A DNA stretch of 64,000 nucleotides from Planctomycetota bacterium (GTDB lineage Bacteria > Planctomycetota > J058 > JAJDCQ01): assembly GCA_029260755.1 (NCBI GenBank), contig JAJDCQ010000037.1:1-64000 (forward strand), given 5' to 3'. Shown here piece by piece: positions 8,926 through 18,396 of the stretch. The number at the start of each line of letters is the position of its first letter. Within the stretch, counting starts at the first letter, position 1. The notes beneath the pieces are model-generated. The model saw only the letters and a program-made list of their open reading frames with translations, did not search any database and was not told the origin of the DNA. Made by a program: the position numbers and the translations under genes.

Positions 8926-8940
8926 GATCGGCGAAGCCGA

Positions 8941-9522
8941 TCATCGCGCTTCGGGGGCGCTGTCGGGTTCGCTGGCGGGAGCCGGGGGCGGCGCCGCGGT
9001 GAAGATCGGCGGCGGCCCCCGCGGGAAGCGTCGCAGCCCGGCGAACGCGGCGAGGGCGAGGAGCGCGCCGCCGATCAGCATCGCGAGCGCCTTCGGCCGC
9101 CGCGCGGCGTCGTCGAGCTCCGGCGGCTCCATCACGAAGTCGCCCGAGATCGGGTCGGCCGCCCGGTAGTGGACCAGCATCCGCGCGCCGACGGCCGCGG
9201 CGGCGGCGCTCGCCTCGGCCTCGGCGCGGTCGGTCACCCGCGGCGCGATCTCCGCGTTGTTCGTGATGACGCGGACCGGGCGATCCTGCCCGGCCTCGAC
9301 CTCGTAGACGAGCTCGAGGAACGCGAAGTAGCGGGGCGCGCCGTCGGGCTGGGCCTCGTCGGGGAGCGCGTCGTGGACCTCGCTCCTCAGGATCTCGGCC
9401 CGGGCGGCGATGAAGGTCTCGGCCGGCGGGTCGCCGGACCCGCCGAGCTCGGCGCTGCCGAGGCCGATGAGCGCGACGCCGCCGGCGAGTGCGCCGAGCG
9501 CGAGCAGCCTCCCCGGCGCCAT
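8941..9522 (-). CDS. DUF3592-like membrane protein
   Basis: A 193-residue protein with two membrane segments, one at the N-terminus (residues about 5-26) and one near residues 146-165 (LAMLIGGALLALAAFAGL). Between them lies a soluble region with a VHYRAADPISGDF motif. This layout and the motif resemble the DUF3592 family of uncharacterised membrane proteins. The proline-rich tail is cytoplasmic or extracytoplasmic depending on topology. The frame also allows a GTG one codon upstream; ATG at 9522 is preferred. It lies seven bases after the stop of the hot-dog-like gene, so the two are probably co-transcribed. Function unknown. Confidence 0.65.
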   Translation of the reverse strand: MAPGRLLALGALAGGVALIGLGSAELGGSGDPPAETFIAARAEILRSEVHDALPDEAQPDGAPRYFAFLELVYEVEAGQDRPVRVITNNAEIAPRVTDRAEAEASAAAAAVGARMLVHYRAADPISGDFVMEPPELDDAARRPKALAMLIGGALLALAAFAGLRRFPRGPPPIFTAAPPPAPASEPDSAPEAR

Positions 9523-9529
9523 CACCGGA

Positions 9530-10054
9530 TCAGGCCGGCGCGTCGGCGACGAAGTCGCGGCTCCGGAAGAACTGGGCCGACTGGTCGCCGTAGTAGCAGA
9601 CCTTGCCGTCCTGCTCGAACTTGAACTCGTAGCGGACGACGACGCGATCCTCGCCGCGCCGGGTGCGCGTCTCGGTCGAGGTCAGCTCGAGCGGCGGGCC
9701 GAGGAGGGCGAGGCGCTTGAAGTCGGCCCGGTAGATCCGGTTGCCGAAGCCGACCCATCCCTGATCCCAGTAGCACCCGTGGATGAACCACGCGTGCAGC
9801 GCGCCCATGTTGCCGGTGATCTGGATCAGCTCGGGGCCCGAGACGTGGGCCGGGTGGAGCCGCTCGTGGGGGCGCTGATAGCGCGCGATGGGGAGGTCCA
9901 TCGTCGTGTCGAGGCGCGCCTTGATCTCTTTGTTCTCGCGGTCGATCGAGACGACCTCGCTCACGAGGAACGTCTGGTGGTCGTAGAGGAAGCTCGCGAG
10001 GAAGCGCTCCATCTCCTCGTCGGGATACGGCCCGGGGATTCGCCGGTCGGTCAT
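9530..10054 (-). CDS. Putative hot-dog-fold (FabZ/FcoT-like) protein
   Basis: A 174-residue cytoplasmic protein. The segment around HPAHVSGPELIQITGNMGAL resembles the histidine-containing turn and central helix of hot-dog-fold dehydratases and thioesterases (FabZ HFPGxP...EAMAQ; FcoT-type thioesterases). The region after it (ADFKRLALLGPPLELTSTET, VVVRYEFKFEQDGKVCYYGD) looks like the beta strands of that fold. A role in acyl-thioester chemistry is therefore an inference from pattern only. A strong ribosome site (gagaggaagg) precedes the ATG at 10054. It forms a two-gene unit with the downstream DUF3592-like membrane protein. Confidence 0.5.
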   Translation of the reverse strand: MTDRRIPGPYPDEEMERFLASFLYDHQTFLVSEVVSIDRENKEIKARLDTTMDLPIARYQRPHERLHPAHVSGPELIQITGNMGALHAWFIHGCYWDQGWVGFGNRIYRADFKRLALLGPPLELTSTETRTRRGEDRVVVRYEFKFEQDGKVCYYGDQSAQFFRSRDFVADAPA

Positions 10055-10138
10055 CGTCTCGGGTTCCTTCCTCTCGAGGGGGGCGGGGCGCGAACGACGA
10101 GGAGAATCGATCTCGCCCGCGCGCGCAAGCCGATCGAC

Positions 10139-13100
10139 TCACCGGCCTCCGGGGACCGGCTCGATCCGGACGCCGCCCTCGACGAGGCGAAGCCCGGTCC
10201 GGCCCGTCGCGTCGATGCCCGCGGGGTCGAGGAGCGCGCCGAGGTCCCAGAGGCGGACCGACCCGTCCCGGCCGCCGCTGGCGAGGGTGCGCCCCGACGG
10301 GTCGAGGGCGAGGGCGCGAACGCCGCCGGTCTCGTGGCGGCCGAGCTCGACGAGGCGGCGCCCCTCGACCGCGTCCCAGAGGCCGATGCTCCCGTCGGTC
10401 GATCCCGCGAGGAGCCATCGCGGATTCGAGGGGTGGAAGACGGCGGCCGCGATCGAGCCGCGCGGCCCCGAGAGCGCTCGGGGCTCTTGCTCCGAGGCGC
10501 TCGATCCCTCCGGCCAAGCGGGAACGCGCCAGAGCCGGAGGGCCCGGTCCTGGGCGCGCCCGCCCGACGCGACCCACGCGCCGTCGCCGCTCGCCGCGAT
10601 CGGCGCCGCGGAGCTCGCCTGCCGTCCGAGCGTGGCGACGAACGCGAGCGGATCGATCCGCGCGAGCCTCACCGTCCGGTCCCACGAGCCGACGGCGAGC
10701 CACGGCGTCCCGGGAACGAGGGCGAGCGCCCCGACGGCGTGGCGGCGCGTCTCCCCTTCGAGCTCGGGGAGGGGCGCGCGAGCCACCTCGTCGCCGGTCG
10801 CCACCTCGACGACGACGAGCGCGTCCCGATGCCCGTAGACGAGGCGGTCGCCGTCGGGGAGGAAGGCCAGGCCGCGGACGCGCTCCCCCGAGGCCGCCAC
10901 GAGCGACGTCGGGTCCGCCGGGCCGTCACGCGAGCATCGGTGGATCGTCACGCCGCCCTTCTCGTCGCCCCCGGCGATGACGTCCTCGATCGGCGACGCG
11001 GCGACGGCCAGGAATCCCTGGAGGTGGCGATCGAGGACCCGCCGGCGCGGCTGCGCGGCATCGAGGTCCGAGAGGAGGAGCAGCGGCCTCGCCGGCCCGC
11101 TCTCGTTGGTGTGCGTCCAGCAGGCGGCGACGAGGCGGCGCCCGCTCCGGTCGAAGCAGAGCGCGGCGACGTCGACCGACCCGGTCGGCAGGACGACCGG
11201 CTCGGGCGGGAGTCGGTGGACGGCGACCTCGCCCGCGCGGTCGACCGACGCGACCCGATCGCCGTCGAGGAGGGCGACGCCGGTCACGGGCGCTCCGTGG
11301 CCGACGATCACGGTGCGCGGTCGGGCGCGGATCGCCCCGTCGCTGGCGACCTCGATCGACCAGAGCCGGACGGTCGTGTCCATCGCGCCCGAGGCGAGGA
11401 GATACCTTCGCGGACCGCGCGGGGCGTCGGGCTCGAGATCGGCGACGCGGGCGGGCAGGGCCCGGACGGCCAGCGGGCCGACGCCGCCTTCGTGTCCGTC
11501 GAGCGCGGCGGCGACCCGACCGCCCGTCGCGCGCCCGGCGTCGTCACGGAGCACCGCCCAGAGGAGGATCCGGCGGTCGCCCGAGGTCGTCGCGAACAGG
11601 TCGCGCTCGAGGAAGGCCACCTCGTTCACGCCCGAGGCGTGCCCGCGGAGCTCGGGGCCGACCTGGCGGAGCGTCGCGACGTCGACGAGGCGCACCCCCC
11701 CATCGAGGCTGGTGGCGACCAGCAGCGCGTCGTCGGGGTCGAACGCGACCCCGCGGACGCCGTTCTCGAACGAGACCTCGACCGGGCGGCGCCGGCCCGT
11801 CTCGAGGTCGAGGATGGCGAGCCCGCCCGGATCGGGCGCCCCGACGGCGGCCATCCGGCCGGCCGAGGCGACCGCGAGCGCGGAGATCGGGCCGGTCGGG
11901 CCACGCCAGTCGAGCTCGGGCGCGTCGGCCCCCAGACGCACGAGCACCGGCTGCACCGGCCCAGGCTCCGGACGGACGTTGCCGCCGGCGAGGAGGCCTC
12001 CCGCGACCGGGGCGAGGGCGCGAATCACCGCATCGCGGGCGACGCCGTCCGCGTCCGCGGGCGGTCCGAGGTGGGCGAGCTCGACGACCGGCCCGCCGCG
12101 CCGCTCGAGGTCGACGAGGTGGATCTGGCCGCCGCGCGCGACCGCCAGGGTCGCTCCTCCATCGACGGCGGCGCTCGCCCAGCACGGCATCGCCTCGCCG
12201 TCGTCGTCGCCGTCGCCGTCCCCGTCGGCGGCGAGGTCGAACCGGGCGAGCAGCTCGGGCGCTCCGGCGAGGGCGCGCGCCGCGAGCCAGCGTCGGGCGA
12301 GCGCGTCGGGCGCGGGCGGATCGAAGCGCCGCTCGACGGCCGCGTCGAGGACGACGGCCGCCTCGGCGTGGCGCGCCTCGCCGAGGAGGCGCGCCCCCTT
12401 CTCGGCCAGAGCGGCGGCCGTTCGGCGGTTCGCCCGGTCGGCTTCCTCGAGAGCGCGCGCTCTCTCCCGGTCGATCTCCCGCACGGCGAGGAGCCCGAGG
12501 ACGACGCCCGCGACGAGGAGCGCGACCACCGCCGAGCCGAGCCCGCCGGCGGTCGCCGCGAGCGCGCGATGACGGCGCGCCCAGCGCGCGAGCCGCTCCT
12601 TGCGAGTCGGCGGCCGCGCCTCGATCGCCTCGCCCCGGCGGAACCGGTGGAGCTCGGCCGCGACCGCGCCGGCGTCGGGGTAGCGTCGCGCGGGCTCCTT
12701 GTCGAGGCAGCGGAGGACGATCGTCTCGAGGTCGGGGTGGACGGTCGCGTCGACCGCGCGGGGCGGCTCGGGATCGTCCATCAGGATCCGCTTGATCAGG
12801 CTCACCTGATCGTGGCCGGCGAACGGGGGCGCGCCGAGGAGCGCCCGGTAGAGCACCGCGCCGAGCGCGTAGACGTCGGTCGGCGGTCCCTGCTGGTCGA
12901 TCTCGCCGGCGGCCTGCTCGGGCGCCATGTAGGAGAGCGTGCCGAGCACCTGGCCGGTCCGGGTGAGCTCCGCGCTCGAGCCCTGCTCGCGCGCGAGACC
13001 GAAGTCCATCACGACGACGCGGCCGCCCTCGTCGATCATCACGTTCTGAGGCTTCACGTCGCGGTGGATGATCCCGCCGGCGTGGGCGTGACCGAGCGCG

Positions 13101-13537
13101 TCGGCCACCGCCCCGACGAGCTCGGCGATCCGGCGCGGCTCGGGCGGCTCGCGACGGAGGAGCGCCTCGAGCGTCTCGCCCGTCACGAAGTCCATCACGA
13201 TGAAGGGGCGCCCGCGGTGGGCGCCGACCTCGTGGACCGCGACGATTCCGGGATGGCGCAGCCCGGCCGCGGCCCGGGCCTCGCGGGCGAAGCGCTCGCG
13301 GACCTCGGCCGCGCCCGGATCGTTCGCCGCCGAGCCCGGATCGATGATCATCTTGATCGCGACCGGGCGGCGGAGCGCGGGATCCCAGGCGCGGTAGACG
13401 ACGCCCATCCCGCCTCGGCCGAGCTCCGCGAGGATCAGGTAGCGATCGATCCGGCGGGAGGGGTCGGCCTCGGCGGTCGCGAGCTCGACGGGGTCGGGTG
13501 CGACCGCGTCGGCCGGCCCGGACCGCTCGGCGCTCAT
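10139..13537 (-). CDS. Membrane Ser/Thr protein kinase with WD40 repeats
   Basis: A 1132-residue kinase. GRGGMG is at residues 40-45, the catalytic lysine is K62 (VAIK), and HRDVKPQN and MDFGLA follow. A membrane segment near residues 320-345 (LGSAVVALLVAGVVLGLLAV) separates the cytoplasmic kinase from a C-terminal ~750-residue beta-propeller region. WD40 units such as LRGHASGVNEVAFL...ILLWAV, ASGAMDTTVRLWSI and LASGGRDGSVRLWDLG are clear, with more divergent blades between. The start overlaps the stop of the upstream zinc-ribbon/TPR gene (ATGA at 13534-13537), so the two are translated together. That overlap also rejects a much longer open frame reaching 16513. The propeller probably senses or binds a partner on the other side of the membrane. 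Confidence 0.92.
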   Translation of the reverse strand: MSAERSGPADAVAPDPVELATAEADPSRRIDRYLILAELGRGGMGVVYRAWDPALRRPVAIKMIIDPGSAANDPGAAEVRERFAREARAAAGLRHPGIVAVHEVGAHRGRPFIVMDFVTGETLEALLRREPPEPRRIAELVGAVADALGHAHAGGIIHRDVKPQNVMIDEGGRVVVMDFGLAREQGSSAELTRTGQVLGTLSYMAPEQAAGEIDQQGPPTDVYALGAVLYRALLGAPPFAGHDQVSLIKRILMDDPEPPRAVDATVHPDLETIVLRCLDKEPARRYPDAGAVAAELHRFRRGEAIEARPPTRKERLARWARRHRALAATAGGLGSAVVALLVAGVVLGLLAVREIDRERARALEEADRANRRTAAALAEKGARLLGEARHAEAAVVLDAAVERRFDPPAPDALARRWLAARALAGAPELLARFDLAADGDGDGDDDGEAMPCWASAAVDGGATLAVARGGQIHLVDLERRGGPVVELAHLGPPADADGVARDAVIRALAPVAGGLLAGGNVRPEPGPVQPVLVRLGADAPELDWRGPTGPISALAVASAGRMAAVGAPDPGGLAILDLETGRRRPVEVSFENGVRGVAFDPDDALLVATSLDGGVRLVDVATLRQVGPELRGHASGVNEVAFLERDLFATTSGDRRILLWAVLRDDAGRATGGRVAAALDGHEGGVGPLAVRALPARVADLEPDAPRGPRRYLLASGAMDTTVRLWSIEVASDGAIRARPRTVIVGHGAPVTGVALLDGDRVASVDRAGEVAVHRLPPEPVVLPTGSVDVAALCFDRSGRRLVAACWTHTNESGPARPLLLLSDLDAAQPRRRVLDRHLQGFLAVAASPIEDVIAGGDEKGGVTIHRCSRDGPADPTSLVAASGERVRGLAFLPDGDRLVYGHRDALVVVEVATGDEVARAPLPELEGETRRHAVGALALVPGTPWLAVGSWDRTVRLARIDPLAFVATLGRQASSAAPIAASGDGAWVASGGRAQDRALRLWRVPAWPEGSSASEQEPRALSGPRGSIAAAVFHPSNPRWLLAGSTDGSIGLWDAVEGRRLVELGRHETGGVRALALDPSGRTLASGGRDGSVRLWDLGALLDPAGIDATGRTGLRLVEGGVRIEPVPGGR

Positions 13538-15441
13538 TGCAGCGCCTCGATCGCCACGACGCACTCGATGCAGAGCCAGATCCCCGAGGCCTCGCGCGCG
13601 ACGTCGGCGGCCTGCGAGCGCGGGCACGATGGGAACGTGCACGACGGGACGCCGAGCGCCTCGCCGGCGGCCCGGGAGAGGTCGGCGAGGACCGCGCGGC
13701 GCGAGCCGACGAGCTCCTGTCGAACCGGGCCGCGTCGGCGCTGGGGCTGAACGCGGCTGGCGATCCGGAGGACGCGGGGCGCGCGCACCGAGCTCTTCGG
13801 GTCGTCCTCCTCGGTCTTCAGCTCGACGCCGGTGAGCCCGAGGACGCCGTCGAGCGTGCTCCCATCGTCGCGCGCCGCGGCGAGGTCGCGGAGCTGACGT
13901 CGGAGCGCGCCGCGCGCGTGGGTGAGCTGCTCGACGCCGAACTCGTCGGTGAGGCGAGTCGCGCGCTGAGGGCTCGGCCAGGGCTGGTCGTCGGCGAGGA
14001 CGAGGTCGACGCCGAGGGCGTGCTCGGCCCTCGGGAGGATCGCCGCGATCTCGTCGCGGCTGGCGTCGCCGAAGATCACGACGAGGAGAGCGACGCCGCG
14101 GACCTCGGGCCGGCGCCACGCGCGCTGGCGGAGCACCTCGGTCGGGATCAGGCGGAGCCGCTCGCGCGCCTCCGCGATCTGCTCGGGGGTCGGCGGGGTG
14201 CGCCACCGGATCCGCTCCGTGCTCCGGGTCAGCAGGCGAAGGCGCTCGGCGGCGATCGCGGCCCGGCCCGCGGCGACCTCGAGCTCGGCGAGCCGGAGCT
14301 GCGCCTCGGGACGAGCGCGCGGGGCGATCCTCAGCCCTGCCCGCAGACTCGCGAGCTCGTCGTCGGTCCGGTCCTCGACGCGGTACCGGGCGGCGAGCTC
14401 GAAGAACGCGTCGACGTGGCGAGCCGCGACGTCGGAGCGCGCGTCGAGGAGCCGCGAGACCCGAACCTCGAGGTCGGCGAGGGCGGCGTCGTGAGGGGTC
14501 GACCGGGCGAGGGCCAGGGTGCACGCGACGAGCGCCTCGAGCGTCCGTCCTCCGTCGCGCTCGGCGCCGGACTCGACGAGGGCGCCGAGCCGGCGCGCGG
14601 CATCGCCGAAGCCTCGCAGCCGGAGGGCGCAGCCGGTCGGATGGCAGGCCCGCTCGAAGGTCGCCGAGGTCGGGGCCAGTCGGGTAGCGGTCGCGGTGTC
14701 CTCGAGGGCGAGGGCGACCTCTCGGCGGCGCGCGCGCGCGATCGCCCGGAAGACGTGCGCCTCGACCGAGCCCGTGCCTCCCTCGAAGGCGCGGTCGAGG
14801 TCGGCCGCGGCGGCCTCGTCGTCCCCCGCCCCGAGGTGAGCGCGGGCGCGGTAGACCCGGACCAGGGCGGAGTCGGGGCTCGCCTCGACGAGTCGGTCGA
14901 GGAGGGCGAGCGCCTCTTCGAAGCGGCCGCGGTCGATCGCCGTCCGGGCGGTGGCGATCGCCTCGGGACCGAGCGGCGCAGACGGAGGCGGGACGACCTC
15001 GGGAGGCGGCCCGCTCGGCTCGGCCGCGTCGTTCGTCGGATCGCGGTCGGTGACGTCGTCGCCGGATCGGTCTCGGCGCGGGCCGGCGCTCGAGGACGCG
15101 GGGGCGGTCGGCCAGGCGAGCAGGATCAGGACGGCCGACGCCATCGTGGCCGTGGAGATGGCCATGACGACGCCCGCCGCCTGATGCGCCCGCTGCGCGG
15201 CCGCCCGGTCGCGGAGGTTCGCACGAACCAGCGCGACCTCGGCGCGGTCGATCCGCTGCGCCGGATGGAGCGGGGAGGGGGGCGCCTCCGGATCGGCGTC
15301 GCGCGTCGCCGGGCGCCGGGTCGGGTCGGCCTGGGGGGGACGCCAGATGCCCGTTCCGCAGACCGGGCAGCGTCCTCCGACCACCGAGAGGGGGCCGAGG
15401 CCCCCCTGACAGGCTTCGCAGCCGCGCGCGCGCTGGCTCAC
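13534..15441 (-). CDS. Zinc-ribbon / TPR membrane protein with degenerate archaemetzincin-like C-terminal domain
   Basis: A 635-residue protein. CxxC pairs at residues 8/11 and 25/28 form a zinc ribbon. A membrane segment (GVVMAISTATMASAVLILLA) follows near residue 95, then TPR-like helices. The last ~150 residues resemble archaemetzincin: LGLTGVEL, a basic strand, then GVPSCTFPSC and WLCIEC. Archaemetzincins have HExxHxxGxxHCx4C...CxxC. Here the structural cysteines C601, C606, C624 and C627 and G597 are kept, but the catalytic residues read R590, A591, E594 and S600, so the domain should be inactive. I chose GTG 15441 because GGAGG lies 12-13 bases upstream and the zinc ribbon starts right after; the frame stays open further upstream. 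It overlaps the WD40 kinase gene and is probably its partner. Confidence 0.65.
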   Translation of the reverse strand: MSQRARGCEACQGGLGPLSVVGGRCPVCGTGIWRPPQADPTRRPATRDADPEAPPSPLHPAQRIDRAEVALVRANLRDRAAAQRAHQAAGVVMAISTATMASAVLILLAWPTAPASSSAGPRRDRSGDDVTDRDPTNDAAEPSGPPPEVVPPPSAPLGPEAIATARTAIDRGRFEEALALLDRLVEASPDSALVRVYRARAHLGAGDDEAAAADLDRAFEGGTGSVEAHVFRAIARARRREVALALEDTATATRLAPTSATFERACHPTGCALRLRGFGDAARRLGALVESGAERDGGRTLEALVACTLALARSTPHDAALADLEVRVSRLLDARSDVAARHVDAFFELAARYRVEDRTDDELASLRAGLRIAPRARPEAQLRLAELEVAAGRAAIAAERLRLLTRSTERIRWRTPPTPEQIAEARERLRLIPTEVLRQRAWRRPEVRGVALLVVIFGDASRDEIAAILPRAEHALGVDLVLADDQPWPSPQRATRLTDEFGVEQLTHARGALRRQLRDLAAARDDGSTLDGVLGLTGVELKTEEDDPKSSVRAPRVLRIASRVQPQRRRGPVRQELVGSRRAVLADLSRAAGEALGVPSCTFPSCPRSQAADVAREASGIWLCIECVVAIEALQ

Positions 15442-15586
15442 CGAGCTCGACCACCCTCCGACGCGGTCCCCGGATACAGGGTAGAGGGCTCGGCTCGGCG
15501 ACGCGAGCGGGCGCGGTCGCGTGACGCGCGGGGTCGGCGCCGCGTACAACGGAGGAGCGCCCGAGAAAGGACGGCTCGCCGTTTCG

Positions 15587-18094
15587 ATGAGCACCTTCGC
15601 CCTCCCGCCCGTCCTGGGGAACTACCGGATCGTCGCGCCGCTCGGCGCCGGCGGTCAGGCGACCGTCTACCGGGCGATCCAGGTCTCGCTCGAGCGACCG
15701 GTCGCCCTGAAGGTGCTCGCGCCCCACCGCGCCGCGGACGCGCGCTTCACCGAACGCTTCCATCGCGAGGCGCGCCTGGCCGCCCGCCTGACCCACCCGC
15801 AGATCGTCCGGATCTACGACTCGGGGCGCACCGGCGTCCATCACTGGCTGGCCATGGAGCTCGTCGATGGGATGAGCCTCGCCGATGCGATCGCCCGCTC
15901 CGGGCGGATCGCGCCGGCCGAGGCGGTCCGGATCACCCGCGCGGTCGCCGTCGCCCTCGTCGAGGCGAGCCGGCACGGGATCATCCACCGGGACGTGAAG
16001 CCGGCGAACGTGATGATCACGCGGGCGGGCGAGGTGAAGCTGACCGACCTCGGCCTCGCGAAGGACGAGGCCCTCCCGCAGCGGCTGACCGCGTCCGACG
16101 CCTTCATCGGGACGCCCAGCTACATGGCGCCCGAGCAGCTCAAGGCGCCGGGCACGCTCGACGGACGCGCCGACATCTACTCGCTCGGGCTCAGCTTCTT
16201 CGAGATGCTCACCGGTGAGGTTCCGCTCGAGGGCGCGACCGCGTTCGAGACGCTCGTCCGGCACGTGAACGAGCGCGCCCCGGCGCCGTCGACCCTCGTG
16301 CCCGGCATCCCGCCCGTCCTCGATCCGATCGTCGCCCGGATGACCGACCCCGATCGCGACGGCCGCTACCGGGACGCGACCGCGGTCGTCGCCGATCTGG
16401 ACGCCGTCGCGGCCGGGCTCGTCCCGCCGCACGCATCGGGCGACGCTCCGCTCAGGAGGAGCGTCGACCTGGTCGGCGGCCGGGACCGCGCCTCGCCGCC
16501 GGGGGGCGGGCACGCTCCTGCGCCCCTGCCGTGGTCCGCGGCTCCGCCATCGTCGGGAGCCTCGCCGACGCCCACCCAGACGGCGGGCCCGCCCGCTTCG
16601 TCGGCGCCGGTCGCGGCGACGACCGGCGCCGCCCCCGGCGCCGTCCGACCGGGCCGCGCCGCCCCGATCGTCGCCCTCGCCGTCTTCGCCTCGGTCCTCG
16701 GAGCCGTGGGCGCGGTGGTCGCGATGGGAGTGCTCGGCCGGTCGGTGCCCGAGGACGGCGCCGGCGGCGGCGCGTCCGCCGGATCGGGCGGCGCGACCGC
16801 CGGCGGGTCGGAGCTGGGCGCCACGACGCCGACCGGGTCGGGCGGCGGCGAGCCCGATCCCGAGCCGGAGCCCGACCCCGAGCCGAAGCTCGAGGCCGAT
16901 CCCGACGGGCTGCTCCCCGTCGCGGCCGAGGTCGAGGCGGGCTTCGCCTCGGGCGACCTCGCCGCGGTCGTCGCGGCGCAGCGGCGGCTCGACCCGATCG
17001 TGCCGAGCGAGCGAGGGGAACGGATCGCCGGCATCGCCGACCCGGCCGCCCGGAGCGCCCTCTTCGCCGGGATGGCGCTCCTCCGCGCTCGGGTCGGCGA
17101 CCGCCGGACCGCCGACTGGGCGCTCGAGCGCAGCCGCGGCGCCGGTGGCGGCGCGACCTTCGAGGCGGCGGCGGTCGCGGTCGCGCGACTGCTCCGGCTC
17201 ACCTACGGCGGGATCCGGGGCGATCCCCTCGAGGCGCTCGAGGCGCTCGAGTCATCGGCCAGCGCGGCGGTCATCGACGCCGTCCTGACGAAGCGCGAGC
17301 GGACGGCCTTCGTCTCGACGGCCGTGATCCGTTCCCGCCTGCCCCACATCATCCGTCAGAGCGGGACCGAGGAGTCCTACTCGGCGATCCTCCAGCGCTA
17401 CATCGAGCGCCCGACCGGGCCGGCGACCGGCGAGATCGACGACGAGATCAAGGACGCGGTCGTCCTCTTCGAGCGGCGGCACGCCGCTCGGCTCGTCCAG
17501 CTCGCCCAGCGTCAGGAGCTCGAGGTCGACCTGGCGACCCCGCTCGGCCTCGTCACCCTCGGCGCGCGACCGCGCCGCGCGTGGCGCAACTTCGAGGGCG
17601 AGGGCGCCTCGCTGAAGGCTCCCGGCGACCTCGCGGGAGAGCTCGCCGAGGAGATCCGCGCCGGCGAGGTCAGGCTTCGGGTTCCCGAGCTCGACCGATT
17701 CACCTCGATGAGCCTCCAGGTCGATCGATCCGCCGCGCCTGGAGTCGGGCTCGTGGTCGCCCGGAACGCGAGCTCGAACCGGAGGGGGCCGCTCGCCCAC
17801 GCCATCGCCGGGCCCGATGCTCTGGGGCCCGCCGGACCCGGGCCGCTTCCGCCGGCCTTCTGGGACGAGGCCATCGCGGCGCTCTCGGTGAGCGGCAAGG
17901 GACGAGCGTCCGCGTTCCGGATCGAGCTGTCGCTCGTCGCGTCGTCCGACGCGCTCGCGATCACCGTCCAGGCCGGGAACGGACCGGCCGAGCCGCTGCC
18001 CGAGGTCGCGCTCCGGCCGGGGACGATCGACCTGCTCGTCGTCGTGAGCCGCGGGACGGTCCTGAAGCAGGTCCGTCTCGAGCGCCGGCCCTGA
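15587..18094 (+). CDS. Membrane Ser/Thr protein kinase with uncharacterised C-terminal region
   Basis: An 835-residue PknB-type kinase. GAGGQA is at residues 20-25, the lysine is K42 (VALK), the catalytic loop is HRDVKPAN, and the magnesium motif is DLG (TDLGLAK) rather than DFG. A Ser/Ala/Pro-rich linker leads to a membrane helix near residues 360-385 (IVALAVFASVLGAVGAVVAM), followed by a Gly-rich and acidic linker (EPDPEPEPDPEP). The last ~380 residues match no family I recognise; they look alpha-helical first, then beta-rich. ATG 15587 is preferred over a GTG at 15521 because the kinase domain begins about ten residues in. It is divergent from the zinc-ribbon/WD40-kinase operon. An inverted repeat starts 75 bases after its stop. 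Confidence 0.87.
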   Translation: MSTFALPPVLGNYRIVAPLGAGGQATVYRAIQVSLERPVALKVLAPHRAADARFTERFHREARLAARLTHPQIVRIYDSGRTGVHHWLAMELVDGMSLADAIARSGRIAPAEAVRITRAVAVALVEASRHGIIHRDVKPANVMITRAGEVKLTDLGLAKDEALPQRLTASDAFIGTPSYMAPEQLKAPGTLDGRADIYSLGLSFFEMLTGEVPLEGATAFETLVRHVNERAPAPSTLVPGIPPVLDPIVARMTDPDRDGRYRDATAVVADLDAVAAGLVPPHASGDAPLRRSVDLVGGRDRASPPGGGHAPAPLPWSAAPPSSGASPTPTQTAGPPASSAPVAATTGAAPGAVRPGRAAPIVALAVFASVLGAVGAVVAMGVLGRSVPEDGAGGGASAGSGGATAGGSELGATTPTGSGGGEPDPEPEPDPEPKLEADPDGLLPVAAEVEAGFASGDLAAVVAAQRRLDPIVPSERGERIAGIADPAARSALFAGMALLRARVGDRRTADWALERSRGAGGGATFEAAAVAVARLLRLTYGGIRGDPLEALEALESSASAAVIDAVLTKRERTAFVSTAVIRSRLPHIIRQSGTEESYSAILQRYIERPTGPATGEIDDEIKDAVVLFERRHAARLVQLAQRQELEVDLATPLGLVTLGARPRRAWRNFEGEGASLKAPGDLAGELAEEIRAGEVRLRVPELDRFTSMSLQVDRSAAPGVGLVVARNASSNRRGPLAHAIAGPDALGPAGPGPLPPAFWDEAIAALSVSGKGRASAFRIELSLVASSDALAITVQAGNGPAEPLPEVALRPGTIDLLVVVSRGTVLKQVRLERRP

Positions 18095-18169
18095 TCGCCC
18101 GCCGGGATGGCCGGGCGACCTCGAAGACAACGCGACAGGGGCGATCGACTTCGCTCAGGTCGATGAAGA

Positions 18170-18364
18170 GATGGAACCACGGAGGCACGGAGGCACGGAG
18201 CAGCTTCGAATCGCGCCAGGTCGCGGACCGATCCGTCCGCTCCTTCTTGGTTCCCGTCGCCTCGCGTGACCGAGACCGAGAGGGGGCCATCCCTGCTACG
18301 GTGCGAGCCGGGATACGGCGCACGCAGTCGCTCCTCGGTGTCTCCGTGCCTCCGTGGTGACATC
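18170..18364. repeat. Long inverted repeat of iterated word cacggag
   Basis: The left arm 18170-18200 contains cacggag three times at 8-base spacing. The right arm 18334-18364 is its reverse complement with 27 of 31 bases matching (ends gatg...catc). The two are separated by 133 bases of unrelated sequence. It sits between two convergent kinase genes and ends about 30 bases before the stop of the minus-strand one. The rest of the gap 18095-18396 shows no gene. Confidence 0.85.
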
Positions 18365-18396
18365 TGCTCGCCGAAGGCGAGCCCTGCCTGACGCGA

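Noticed and set aside
13538..16513. N-terminal extension of the WD40-kinase frame, which stays open for 992 more codons.
   Set aside because: It runs through the zinc-ribbon/TPR gene and into the divergent kinase. The ATGA overlap at 13534-13537 gives a natural start, and the extension has no domain.
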